From the NCBI RefSeq assembly GCF_017571495.1, contig NZ_JAGETZ010000005.1:1-64000 (forward strand): a stretch of DNA of 64,000 bases, read 5' to 3'. The notes below the pieces were generated by a model. That model was not told the origin of the DNA, did not search any database, and saw only the letters and a program-made list of their open reading frames with translations. The first letter of the stretch is position 1, and the number at the start of each line of letters is the position of its first letter. This DNA is from Hymenobacter negativus. Lineage in GTDB: Bacteria > Bacteroidota > Bacteroidia > Cytophagales > Hymenobacteraceae. Of this stretch, positions 8,768 through 16,992 are shown one piece after another. The position numbers were made by a program, and so were the translations under genes.

Positions 8768-10270
8768 CTATTCCTTTACCGACGTAATCACATCTACCAA
8801 GCCGTCCTCGCTCACTACCACGGCCAGGCACGGGTACTCGGAGCTCTCCACGTAGCGTAGGCCCGAGTTGTAGCGGGCACCGCGGGTGCTGTCGCCCCGG
8901 CCCGAGGCCCGGCCATCGAGAATGACGCCGATGGAGTAGCAGTAACCCTCGGGGTCGAGCAACACGGCCCCGTCGATGCTGGTGACGAGGCGGGTGATAA
9001 GCGGCGTGAGCGGCACGGGCTCGATGAGCGTGCACTGCAGCTTGAGGCGGTCAGCTTCGGCCAGGGCCTCGGTGGTGATGACCAGCATGGTGCCGTGCTT
9101 CTGCCGGCTGGCTTCGAGCACCACGTCCCAAAGCCGTTCCACCCGGGGAGCATCCATCACGCCAAAGGTGCGCTTGAGGGCGCGGCGGAACTCGGGCCGG
9201 CTGAGGCGGGTGCGCGGCAGGCCGGGCAGGCCGTAGTGCGAGCGCATGAGCACATTGCCAGCGTGCTGGAATTCCCAGGCGTAGTGCGTCACGAAGCTGA
9301 TAACGAACATGTCCTCGCGCACAGCGTCGTAGTGGCCCACCTGGCGGCCCAGGGCGTACACGTTTTCGCCGTCGGCCAGCAGGTGCACGTCGGGCGTAGT
9401 CATTTCCAGTAGCTTGCGCACAGCACGGTAGTCCGTGAGCTCGGTGGGGCAGGTGAGGGCGAAGACTTCCTCAATGTTGGGGTGGCCCCGGCGGGCCAGC
9501 AGCAGCTTGCCCACACCTTCGGCACCTTCGTAGCGGAGGCTGCTGATGGTGTTGCAGGTGGCAAACAGCTTGGTAACGGACGGGTCGAGCCCCAGAGCCT
9601 GGGCGGGCGTGTCGAGGAAGGTTTTACCGGCTGAGCGTAGCACTTCCTCGCTCTCGCGGGGCCGCACAATGAAGCTGGCGCCTGGCTCGGGCTCGCTCAG
9701 GGATTTCACCCCTTCCTCGTTGAAGCGGTACATGGCTGCCAGCACCAGCGAAGGCGCCAGGGGCTTGCCGTCGGTGTAGTAGCGGGCGGGGCGCAGGGAC
9801 GGGTAGGCCCGCAGCGGCTTGCGTTGCAGGCGCAGCACCGTCACCACAAAGTAGCCATTGATTTCAACCGGCCAGCCGGCAAAGTGCTGGTATTGGCCGC
9901 TGTGCTCATCCAGTAGGTCGAGGGTTTCCTGCACGGCCGTCCGAATACCCAGGCCCTGGTGCTTGCGCCGCACCATTTCGGGCGTCACGCCGTCGCGCTC
10001 CGGGTAGGGCCAGGAGGAAGTGTGCTGAATAACCCGGCCCCGGGCCATGACGTCGGAAAATGCCTCGGCGGGCAGGCCGCAATCTTCCGGCTCCAGGCAG
10101 CGGGCGGGCAGGCTGTCGTCGGTGGGCAGGGCCAGCAGCAGTACGAAGGGCTTCAGGTCATCGTCCAGCACATCGAACAGCTCCGTGGCCAGCGTCTGGG
10201 CACCCTGACGGTAGCGCACTTGGTGGGGCCATAGTTGGGTGACGGCGGGCGAAGCAACGAGCGGAGACAT
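8768..10270 (-). CDS. DisA-N (diadenylate cyclase-like) protein with N-terminal sensor region, DACNV type
   Basis: The likely start is ATG at 10270 (MSPLVASPAV), giving 500 residues; the frame is open further upstream but that part looks non-coding. The C-terminal ~130 residues resemble the DisA-N/DAC domain, which condenses two ATP into cyclic di-AMP: HGTMLVIT, SIDGAVLLD with the DGA aspartate at D433, GVILDG, and RGARYNSGLRY in place of the classic RHR motif. The N-terminal ~370 residues fit the DACNV sensor region described for DisA-linked proteins. The altered RHR motif leaves catalytic activity open. It may make or sense a cyclic nucleotide. The Cys-rich membrane protein follows at once. 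Confidence 0.7.
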   Translation of the reverse strand: MSPLVASPAVTQLWPHQVRYRQGAQTLATELFDVLDDDLKPFVLLLALPTDDSLPARCLEPEDCGLPAEAFSDVMARGRVIQHTSSWPYPERDGVTPEMVRRKHQGLGIRTAVQETLDLLDEHSGQYQHFAGWPVEINGYFVVTVLRLQRKPLRAYPSLRPARYYTDGKPLAPSLVLAAMYRFNEEGVKSLSEPEPGASFIVRPRESEEVLRSAGKTFLDTPAQALGLDPSVTKLFATCNTISSLRYEGAEGVGKLLLARRGHPNIEEVFALTCPTELTDYRAVRKLLEMTTPDVHLLADGENVYALGRQVGHYDAVREDMFVISFVTHYAWEFQHAGNVLMRSHYGLPGLPRTRLSRPEFRRALKRTFGVMDAPRVERLWDVVLEASRQKHGTMLVITTEALAEADRLKLQCTLIEPVPLTPLITRLVTSIDGAVLLDPEGYCYSIGVILDGRASGRGDSTRGARYNSGLRYVESSEYPCLAVVVSEDGLVDVITSVKE

Positions 10271-10462
10271 AGGAAGAATAGGCAAGGAGCAGGAAAAAAG
10301 CATGGGTGGGAAGGGTAGGAGGGTAAAAAGGAAAACTCCCCTCCATGTGAGCAGGGGGATGTTCAAGCCGCAACCCGGATGGGGGAGGCCATTGACCGGT
10401 TGGCTACTGCATCGTGCGGGGTCGTTCAACCAGGGCAGCCCGCCCAGCTGACGCGAAGTAGT

Positions 10463-11281
10463 CTACAGCTGGAATAGAACAGGCAAAACCATCTTTTGCT
10501 TTATCGGCTTGCCCTGGTACACGGCCGGCTCCCATTTCGGTGCTGCTTTTATCAGGCGCAGAGCTTCTTCGTCGAGACCCGAGCCCATCTTGCGAATCAC
10601 GCGGGCATCGGTCAGGCTGCCATCGGTTTGCACGATGAACTCAACCATCACCTTGCCCTGAATCTTGCGCTGGCGGGCCAGAGCGGGGTACTTCTGGTTC
10701 TTCTCAATCCAGTCGAAAAACACCTGGTTGCCACCCACAGGCTGGGTGGGGCGGTCGGGCGGAATAACGGCGGGCTTGTCGGGGTTGGCCGAAGCGGCAA
10801 TGTCGGCGGCCGGCGCGGCGATGGGGTTCGTGGCCCCCGGCCGGCTCACCGTGACGGTGCTGCCCGGCGAGAGCACGAACGAAATGGGCACCACCACGCG
10901 CTGGCGCACTACCTGGTTGCGCAGGTGCCGGGCGGGCGTCCACTTCGGCCCGCTCTTGATGAGGCGAATGGCCTCGGCATCGAGCTCCGGCGATACCGGG
11001 CTTTCCACTTTTACCTCGTTCACGGTGCCGGTTTTCTCCACAATGAAGCTCACCTTCACCGTGCCCTGAATGCCCTTTTGCATGGCCGTGGTGGGGTATT
11101 TTTGGTGGCTGGCCAGGAACTGAGCGTAGCGCTCGGTGCCGCCCAGGGGCACGGCCGGCTGGGCCACCGAATCATACACGGTATTGGCCGAGGGCGCGGC
11201 CGGCATCTTGCGCTTTTGGGCGTGGGCGCTGAGGGAAAAGAAACTAAAGCCGCCAAGCAGCAGGAGCATCGGGAGTTTCAT
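10463..11281 (-). CDS. Exported protein with two TonB C-terminal domains
   Basis: The start at 11281 gives a clear signal peptide (MKLPMLLLLGGFSFFSLSAHAQ) and 272 residues. Two homologous TonB-C modules follow, around residues 50-135 (YPTTAMQKGIQGTVKVSFIV ... GPKWTPA) and 180-272 (YPALARQRKIQGKVMVEFIV ... APKWEPA). There is no N-terminal anchor helix beyond the signal peptide and no Pro-rich spacer, so this is not a standard inner-membrane energy transducer; it is probably a periplasmic TonB-C protein, a type common in Bacteroidota. The two modules arose by internal duplication. Confidence 0.85.
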   Translation of the reverse strand: MKLPMLLLLGGFSFFSLSAHAQKRKMPAAPSANTVYDSVAQPAVPLGGTERYAQFLASHQKYPTTAMQKGIQGTVKVSFIVEKTGTVNEVKVESPVSPELDAEAIRLIKSGPKWTPARHLRNQVVRQRVVVPISFVLSPGSTVTVSRPGATNPIAAPAADIAASANPDKPAVIPPDRPTQPVGGNQVFFDWIEKNQKYPALARQRKIQGKVMVEFIVQTDGSLTDARVIRKMGSGLDEEALRLIKAAPKWEPAVYQGKPIKQKMVLPVLFQL

Positions 11282-11472
11282 GCGTAGAGCAGAACGGGAC
11301 GAGATGGGCGAAAACAGCATGGTTGAGGTTTGAAATAACAAGGCTGCGCCGGCCAAAATAGTGCCGCCGCGCACTGCAAAGAACGGCAGCCGGCCTCCTG
11401 TCTGGTTTCGCTTTCTCTTCTGGTTGACGTTCTTTGGCGCGAAATATTTCTACATATCCCCCTTTTCTTCGC

Positions 11473-11880
11473 ATGACCACCGAAAGCCGTGCCCCCGAGC
11501 CCGTCGGCTCCTATCCCTACACCCGCCGCGTGGGCAACCTCCTGTTCCTGTCCGGGGTGGGCCCGCGCCAGCGCGGCCAGAAAGCCATTCCCGGCGTGGA
11601 AGTGGACGCCGACGGCAACATCCTGCGCTATGACTTTGAGAGCCAGTGCCATGCCGTGTTCCAGAACGTGCGCTACATCCTGGAAGAAGCCGGCGCCCAG
11701 TGGGACGACCTCGTGGACGTGACCGTGTTCCTGACCAACATGCAGGACGACTTCCCGGTCTACAACCGCCTCTACGCCGAGTACTTCGCCACCGCCCAGC
11801 CCTGCCGTACCACCCTCGAAATCAACTGCCTGCCCACGCCCATCGCCATTGAGCTGAAGTGCATCGCGGAACTGAAGTAG
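11473..11880 (+). CDS. RidA family (Rid/YER057c/UK114) deaminase
   Basis: The start at 11473 (MTTESRAPEP) gives 135 residues, the usual RidA length. The features are PVGSYPYTRRVGNLLFLSGVGP near the N-terminus, FQNVRYILEEAGAQWDDLVDVTVFL mid-protein and a C-terminal block with RTTLEINCLPTP followed by IAIELKCIAEL. RidA proteins hydrolyse reactive enamine/imine intermediates; the form here is close to 2-aminomuconate-deaminase-like members, but no kynurenine-pathway genes are beside it. It is soluble and cytosolic. The ORF is open further upstream, but the ATG at 11473 fits the family better. Confidence 0.88.
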   Translation: MTTESRAPEPVGSYPYTRRVGNLLFLSGVGPRQRGQKAIPGVEVDADGNILRYDFESQCHAVFQNVRYILEEAGAQWDDLVDVTVFLTNMQDDFPVYNRLYAEYFATAQPCRTTLEINCLPTPIAIELKCIAELK

Positions 11881-11890
11881 AACTAAATAT

Positions 11891-12020
11891 AAACGCCTGT
11901 CATCTTAAGCAACGCGAAGGACCTTATCATACCGGAACAATCGCAGTATCTGCGTAATGATTACTGCAAACTGTTGAAGCGCAATAAGGTCCTTCGCGCT
12001 GCTCAGGATGACAGGCGTTT
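11891..12020. repeat. Long imperfect inverted repeat with CTGTCATCC-type ends
   Basis: The left arm 11891-11930 (AAACGCCTGTCATCTTAAGC...) and right arm ~11981-12020 (...GCTCAGGATGACAGGCGTTT) are inverted copies with about three mismatches over 40 bp, separated by ~50 bp. Related half-sites occur at 49335-49360 and in the hairpin at 59161-59206. It lies between the convergent RidA and T9SS-B genes and may also end transcription. Confidence 0.85.
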
Positions 12021-12032
12021 CTTAATTGACCA

Positions 12033-13751
12033 CTACTTCACCACTTCCACCCAGTTCTTGATGGATTTGCGTCCCCCGGTGCAGTCCGTGTACTCCAACT
12101 GGTAGTAGTACATGCCCGGCCCGCTGTCGGCAGCCGTCCAACCTGCGTTGGCATCAGTACCATCGTACACCTTGCGGCCCCAACGGCTGAATACCTGCAG
12201 GCGGTAGCCCGTCACGTTGGGTAGGTTCGGCTTCAGCTCATCGTTCACTTTATCCCCGTTCGGGGTGATGATGTTGGGGAAAACCAGTGCATCTACCACT
12301 TCGAAGCCGGCGGTGCTGGTGCAGCCTGGGCCTGTGGTGTAGGTAATGGTATAGCGGCCCACCGTGGAGGCCGTCAGGTCCACCGCGCCGGTATTAGCAT
12401 TGATAGCCAGCCCGGCCGGGGCCGTGAATGTGCCGCCGGCTGCAGCCGTTAGCACGGGGGTAGCGCGCGGGCCATTCTTATAGAACGGGGGGCAGGCGTA
12501 GCTGAACGTTGGGGCCGGTAGCCCTACGATGACCTGGGTAGTGGCCGTAACGGGGCAGGGCGACGTGACCGTGTAAGTAACCGTGTAGGCCCCAGCCGTG
12601 GAACTGGCCAGGTCGATAATGCCCGTAGCAGCATTCAGGGCCAGGCCGGTGGGTGCACTAAATACGCCTCCGAGAGGCAATGCGGCCGGTGAGGCAGTTT
12701 GGCCAACTGGGCAAAAGTAGGGTGCATTATACGCCACCGTAGCCGAGGGTACCACGACGTTAATGGTAACCGGCCCCAGAAATACTTGCGTAGTGCCGCA
12801 GCTGCCCCGGAAGCGGTAGTTCGTCGTCACCTGCGGGGTGGCGGTATAAGTAGTGGTAGTTGCCCCGGTAATATCAGTCCAAGTCACGCCATTCAGCGAC
12901 GATTGCCACTGCCCAATGTAGCCGCTGCCCGGGTTGCCCGTGCTTTGCACCGTAAGGGGTACCGCCGTGCCAGGACACACAGTGGTGGTGGCCAGCGTAA
13001 TAGAGCCCGTTGGCAGCGTGCAGTTGCTGCTCAGCGTCACGGCCATGGCGTTGAATATGTTCAGGATAGCAGCCCCTGCTGGTTGGGTTTTTGCGAACTG
13101 GATGCGCTGCACCAGCTTGCCGTAGTTGGATGGCAGCAGCTGCAGCTGGAACTGGTAGATGCGGGGCTCGCCCACCGTATTGTCATACACGTCGGTATCG
13201 ACGTTCACGCGGCCCAAGTTCTGGACGGCGAAGCCCGTACCCCCAAACCAGTCGGGCACGCTGTTGACGAATGCCTGGCTGGTACCATCGGTAAAAAATA
13301 CCGTCATGTTCACGGGCGTGCCTAGGGTTTGTCCATTGCCCGAGGCCCCGGCCACCCACACGCTTTGAGTAGATTGTGGCGCGGCCAGGGTTAGCGAACC
13401 CGAACTGGACCCTGCGAGGCGCAAGGAATTGTTGCCGGTGTACGCCCCCAACTGAAACGTGAGCCCGGGCGTCATCACACTGCTGATGACGCCATTGGCG
13501 GGCAGCGACCGGGTGGGCGCGCCGCTGGTGGGGCTCACAAAGTTGGGGGCTATGTAGGCAAAGCGGTTGCCCGCCACCCCCTGGTCGGCGGGGTTGGTGG
13601 TGGAGGAACTGGCCGTGCCCGCGCCATTGGCCACAATATCATCGGTGAAGCCAGTGACGGTGACGGGCGTGTAGGTAGTTTGGGCCGAAGCCAGCCGGGC
13701 GCCACATAATCCCAGCACCAAAAGAGCAAAACGGGTAAAACGTGAGGTCAT
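12033..13751 (-). CDS. T9SS type B sorting domain-containing exported protein (copy 1)
   Basis: The start at 13751 (MTSRFTRFALLVLGLCGARLASAQ) gives a signal peptide and 572 residues. The C-terminal ~85 residues are the type B (gliding-motility-associated) sorting signal recognised by the Bacteroidota type IX secretion system: NIITPNGDKVNDELKPN, then VFSRWGRKVYDG, GMYYYQLEYTDC and a final WVEVVK. Between lie a beta-rich region and Ig-like modules with paired TGIIDL/TAGAYTVTYT motifs. It is predicted to be exported to the cell surface or outside. It is a close paralogue of the gene just upstream on the same strand, with the same domain order; the pair arose by tandem duplication. The ligand or role is unknown. 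Confidence 0.9.
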   Translation of the reverse strand: MTSRFTRFALLVLGLCGARLASAQTTYTPVTVTGFTDDIVANGAGTASSSTTNPADQGVAGNRFAYIAPNFVSPTSGAPTRSLPANGVISSVMTPGLTFQLGAYTGNNSLRLAGSSSGSLTLAAPQSTQSVWVAGASGNGQTLGTPVNMTVFFTDGTSQAFVNSVPDWFGGTGFAVQNLGRVNVDTDVYDNTVGEPRIYQFQLQLLPSNYGKLVQRIQFAKTQPAGAAILNIFNAMAVTLSSNCTLPTGSITLATTTVCPGTAVPLTVQSTGNPGSGYIGQWQSSLNGVTWTDITGATTTTYTATPQVTTNYRFRGSCGTTQVFLGPVTINVVVPSATVAYNAPYFCPVGQTASPAALPLGGVFSAPTGLALNAATGIIDLASSTAGAYTVTYTVTSPCPVTATTQVIVGLPAPTFSYACPPFYKNGPRATPVLTAAAGGTFTAPAGLAINANTGAVDLTASTVGRYTITYTTGPGCTSTAGFEVVDALVFPNIITPNGDKVNDELKPNLPNVTGYRLQVFSRWGRKVYDGTDANAGWTAADSGPGMYYYQLEYTDCTGGRKSIKNWVEVVK

Positions 13752-13891
13752 TACAGGGAGGAGAGGAAAGTAAGGGTGGCGCAGCCTCGCGACGCACGCC
13801 GGGGGCCGACAACTGAATTGACACAAGCAAAAGGGGCCTAACCAAAGCGAGGCCACCCACTGGGTAGCCTCGCTCACAAATCATATCTTGA

Positions 13892-15643
13892 TTATTTCAC
13901 CACTTCCAGCCAGCCTTTGTAGAGCTGGTGGCGGCCGGCGCAGTCGTTGTACTCCACTTGGTAGTAGTACATGCCGGCGCCGCTGTCGGTGGCGGTCCAA
14001 CCGGCGTTGGGGTCAGTGCCGTCGTATACCTTGCGGCCCCAGCGGCTGAATACGCGGATGTGGTAGTTGGTCACATCGGCCACTTTCGGCTTCAGCTCAT
14101 CGTTCACTTTATCCCCGTTCGGGGTGATGATGTTCGGGAAGGTAGGCAGGGCGTCGCTCTTGATAAGCACCGAAGCCGTGGCCGAAGCAGCGCACTGCCC
14201 GCCGCTGTTGTAGGTGATGGTATAAGTGCCAGCCGTGGAATTAGCCAAATCGATGATGCCCGTGCTGGTATTAATGGCCAGTCCGGCCGGCGCGCTGAAG
14301 GTGCCCCCTGTTGGACCAAATGCCGGAGCTCCGCTGTTGCCTGTGCGGCAGAACGTAGTTTCGGGATACGTGAGCGACGCTATTGTGCGGATAATGCTGA
14401 CGGTAGTGGTGCCCACCGCCGGGCAGTTGTTGGGGGCCGGGGCCGGCACGCTATAGGTCACCGTATAGGTGCCAGGGGTGGTAGTGGCCAAGTCGATGGT
14501 ACCCGTGGTGGCGTCAATTCTCAGCCCAGCGGTGCTGGTAAAAGTACCGCCGGCGGGGGTGGCCGTTACCACCGGCGCAGTGCCAGCGGTGCAGAACGTG
14601 GCCGGTAGCTGCGGCGAGGTTGTATACGATACCGTAGCCGTGGTAGGCAGCACCGTGACAGTAACAGGCGTGGAGGTGCTCGACAGCAGGCGGCAAATTA
14701 CGCGGGCCCGGTACTGAGCCGTCGCGGTGGGCCGGATGGTGTAAGGGTTGGTGGTGGCACCCGCGATATCGGTCCAGGTGGTGCTGCCCACAGGCGCAGA
14801 CTGCCACTGGTATGTGATGCTGCTAGAGTTGTCGTTGCCGGAAAGTGCCAGCACCACCGGCGTGTTGGGGCATACCACCGCCGGAAATAGGTTAGCCGTG
14901 GCAATGCCGGCCGCCGGGGCACTCAGGCAGTTCGAGCCCAGGCTGATGCCCATCACGTTCAGCACGGGGTCCTGAACGGTTTTGATCACTGTTACGCTCT
15001 GCACCGACTTATTATAGTTACCAACGGCCAGGCTCAGGCGTACTTCGTAGAGGCGCGGGTTGCTACCGGTCAGGTCGATGGCATTGGTCACGTAGCTCAC
15101 CCGGCTGCCCACGTTGATGGCCGGTGTGATGGTGCCGTTGAACCAGTCGGGCACGATAACGTTGTTGAACGTTTGGATGGTCCCATCGGTGAAGCTGACA
15201 ATGAAGGTCTTATCAGCGGCGGTGGTGCCGTTGCCTTCCGTAGCCAGCACCATCACTTCGCTGCAGGACAAGGGATTGGTCAGTGTGAGCGTACCAGTGC
15301 CGGCGCCGTCAATGCGCAGGGAGTTGTTGCCCGTGGCGGGAGCCATCTGAAACGTCAGGCCGACCGTGCTGATGCTATTAATCAGGCCATTAGCGGGCAG
15401 CGAGTTTGTTGCGCTGAGGCCGGGGAAGGTAGAGTTGGCAAAGCACCAACGTACTGTGGGAATGCCCCGGTCTACGGTGTTGGTGGTAGAACTGGCCACG
15501 GTACCTGTGCCGTTGGCAATTACATCATCGGTATAGCCGGTGACGGCGGCGGGCACATAAACCGTTTGCTGAGCCGCAGCGGGACGAAGAATGCCCAAGC
15601 CGAAAGCAGCCAGCAGGGCAAAACGCGTAAACAATGTTCTCAT
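13892..15643 (-). CDS. T9SS type B sorting domain-containing exported protein (copy 2)
   Basis: The start at 15643 (MRTLFTRFALLAAFGLGILRP) gives a signal peptide and 583 residues. The same architecture as its neighbour is present: an N-terminal beta-sandwich-like region (TGYTDDVIANGTGTVASSTTN), Ig-like modules marked by TGTIDLATTTPGTYTVTY-type motifs, and the type B sorting domain (NIITPNGDKVNDELKPK ... RWGRKVYDG ... YYYQVEYNDC ... WLEVVK). It probably travels through the outer membrane by T9SS. The two genes are separated by 140 bp. The role is probably a structural or adhesive surface protein; that part is inference. Confidence 0.9.
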   Translation of the reverse strand: MRTLFTRFALLAAFGLGILRPAAAQQTVYVPAAVTGYTDDVIANGTGTVASSTTNTVDRGIPTVRWCFANSTFPGLSATNSLPANGLINSISTVGLTFQMAPATGNNSLRIDGAGTGTLTLTNPLSCSEVMVLATEGNGTTAADKTFIVSFTDGTIQTFNNVIVPDWFNGTITPAINVGSRVSYVTNAIDLTGSNPRLYEVRLSLAVGNYNKSVQSVTVIKTVQDPVLNVMGISLGSNCLSAPAAGIATANLFPAVVCPNTPVVLALSGNDNSSSITYQWQSAPVGSTTWTDIAGATTNPYTIRPTATAQYRARVICRLLSSTSTPVTVTVLPTTATVSYTTSPQLPATFCTAGTAPVVTATPAGGTFTSTAGLRIDATTGTIDLATTTPGTYTVTYSVPAPAPNNCPAVGTTTVSIIRTIASLTYPETTFCRTGNSGAPAFGPTGGTFSAPAGLAINTSTGIIDLANSTAGTYTITYNSGGQCAASATASVLIKSDALPTFPNIITPNGDKVNDELKPKVADVTNYHIRVFSRWGRKVYDGTDPNAGWTATDSGAGMYYYQVEYNDCAGRHQLYKGWLEVVK

Positions 15644-15884
15644 TAGGGAACCGGGGTGAAAAAAGAGGGGGGAGAAGGGTGAAAAAAAGGGTGGTGGGGT
15701 GCTAAGGCCCCGCAATAAACGGTCCATTAATGACATTTTAATGTAGTGTTGTTCGTGGCTGCGCGGGTGGGATGGCCTAGGTTTGTAATAAATTTTGCTG
15801 CCAGCCTCAGATTTAGGCACAACAGCTAATGATTTTACAGCTTTAGCTGGCCCTTACTGCTGATTATACACATTCTAATTCGCC

Positions 15885-16847
15885 ATGTACGTTCGCAATA
15901 ATCTTCGTTGGAGTGTGGTATGGCGCCTGACGCGCCGCAGTCTGCTTGTTTTTCTCATCTATAACACGCTCATCTGCTTCCTCTACGGGCCGCTTAATGT
16001 GCACGTGCTCGATATTCCGTGGCAACCCGTGGCGCTGCTTGGTACGGCGGTGGCCTTCTACATCGGCTTCAAGAGCAACGGCTCCTACGACCGGTTCTGG
16101 GAGGGCCGGCAACTCTGGGGCAGCATCGTGAACACCAGCCGCGTTTGGGCCATTCGGGTGTTCGATTTTGTGCAGGCCACGCCTGATGAGGTGATTCCCG
16201 ACCAGCGCGACATTACCGAGCTGCACCGCCGCCTCCTCTACCGCCAGGTGGCCTGGTGCAATGCCTTGCGCCTGCACCTGCGCCGCCAAACCGCCGAGCT
16301 CTGGGATACCGAGGTAGCGCCCTTCCTGCCCTCGGCCGAGGCCGCTACGGCCAAAGGCCTCAGCAACCCGCCCACCCACCTGCTGCGCCGCCAAAGCGTG
16401 GAAATGCGCGAGCTGTTTCAGCGGGGCCTGCTCACCGAGTTCCGCCAAGTGGCCCTCATGCAAACCATCCAGGACTTGCTGAACGCACAGGGCGGCTGTG
16501 AGCGCATTAAAAACACGCCGTTTCCGCGCCAGTTTGCGTTTTTTAGCTTCGTGTTCGTCTGGATATTCGCGGCCATTCTGCCCCTGGGCTTGGTGGAGGA
16601 GTTCGACAGCCGCCTGGCGCTAGGTCAGTATCACGTCTGGCTGATGGTGCCATTTTCGGTGCTCGTGTCATGGGTGTTCAACGTAATTGAAGTGGTAGGC
16701 CACACCAGCGAAAACCCCTTCGAAAACGACATTTACGACGTGCCAATGACGTCCATCTGCCGCAGCATCGAAATCGACCTGCGCGAGCTGCTACAGGAAA
16801 CCGAGCTGCCCGCCAAAGTTGTGGCGGTTGATGACGTGCTGTACTAA
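15885..16847 (+). CDS. Bestrophin-family ion channel
   Basis: This protein of 320 residues has the bestrophin/YneE form: MYVRNNLRWSVVWRLTRRSL at the N-terminus, an early membrane helix, then AFYIGFKSNGSYDRFWEGRQLWG, the most conserved stretch of the family, and two later membrane helices (FFSFVFVWIFAAILPLGLV and HVWLMVPFSVLVSWVFNVIEVVG). The ENPFENDIYDVPM segment matches the conserved acidic gate region near the C-terminus. Bacterial members form pentameric ion channels in the inner membrane. It stands alone between a T9SS-B gene and the FAD-Rieske gene. Confidence 0.9.
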   Translation: MYVRNNLRWSVVWRLTRRSLLVFLIYNTLICFLYGPLNVHVLDIPWQPVALLGTAVAFYIGFKSNGSYDRFWEGRQLWGSIVNTSRVWAIRVFDFVQATPDEVIPDQRDITELHRRLLYRQVAWCNALRLHLRRQTAELWDTEVAPFLPSAEAATAKGLSNPPTHLLRRQSVEMRELFQRGLLTEFRQVALMQTIQDLLNAQGGCERIKNTPFPRQFAFFSFVFVWIFAAILPLGLVEEFDSRLALGQYHVWLMVPFSVLVSWVFNVIEVVGHTSENPFENDIYDVPMTSICRSIEIDLRELLQETELPAKVVAVDDVLY

Positions 16848-16862
16848 GGCCGGGCTGCTTGG

Positions 16863-16903
16863 AGCGGTTGTAGCGCGAACTGAAAGTTCGCGCTACAACC
16901 GCT
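16863..16903. terminator. Perfect 19-bp hairpin after the bestrophin gene
   Basis: AGCGGTTGTAGCGCGAACT at 16863-16881 pairs perfectly with 16885-16903 around a GAA loop. It is followed by only a short T run (GCTTTGGG), so it may be a REP-like element as much as a terminator. Confidence 0.6.
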
Positions 16904-16992
16904 TTGGGATGACGGCAACCTAAGCTCGACCTAACGACAAACGGCCCGGAGGCGTAAGGGATGGCATCTTTCCACCTTCCCCGAAATGCCTG

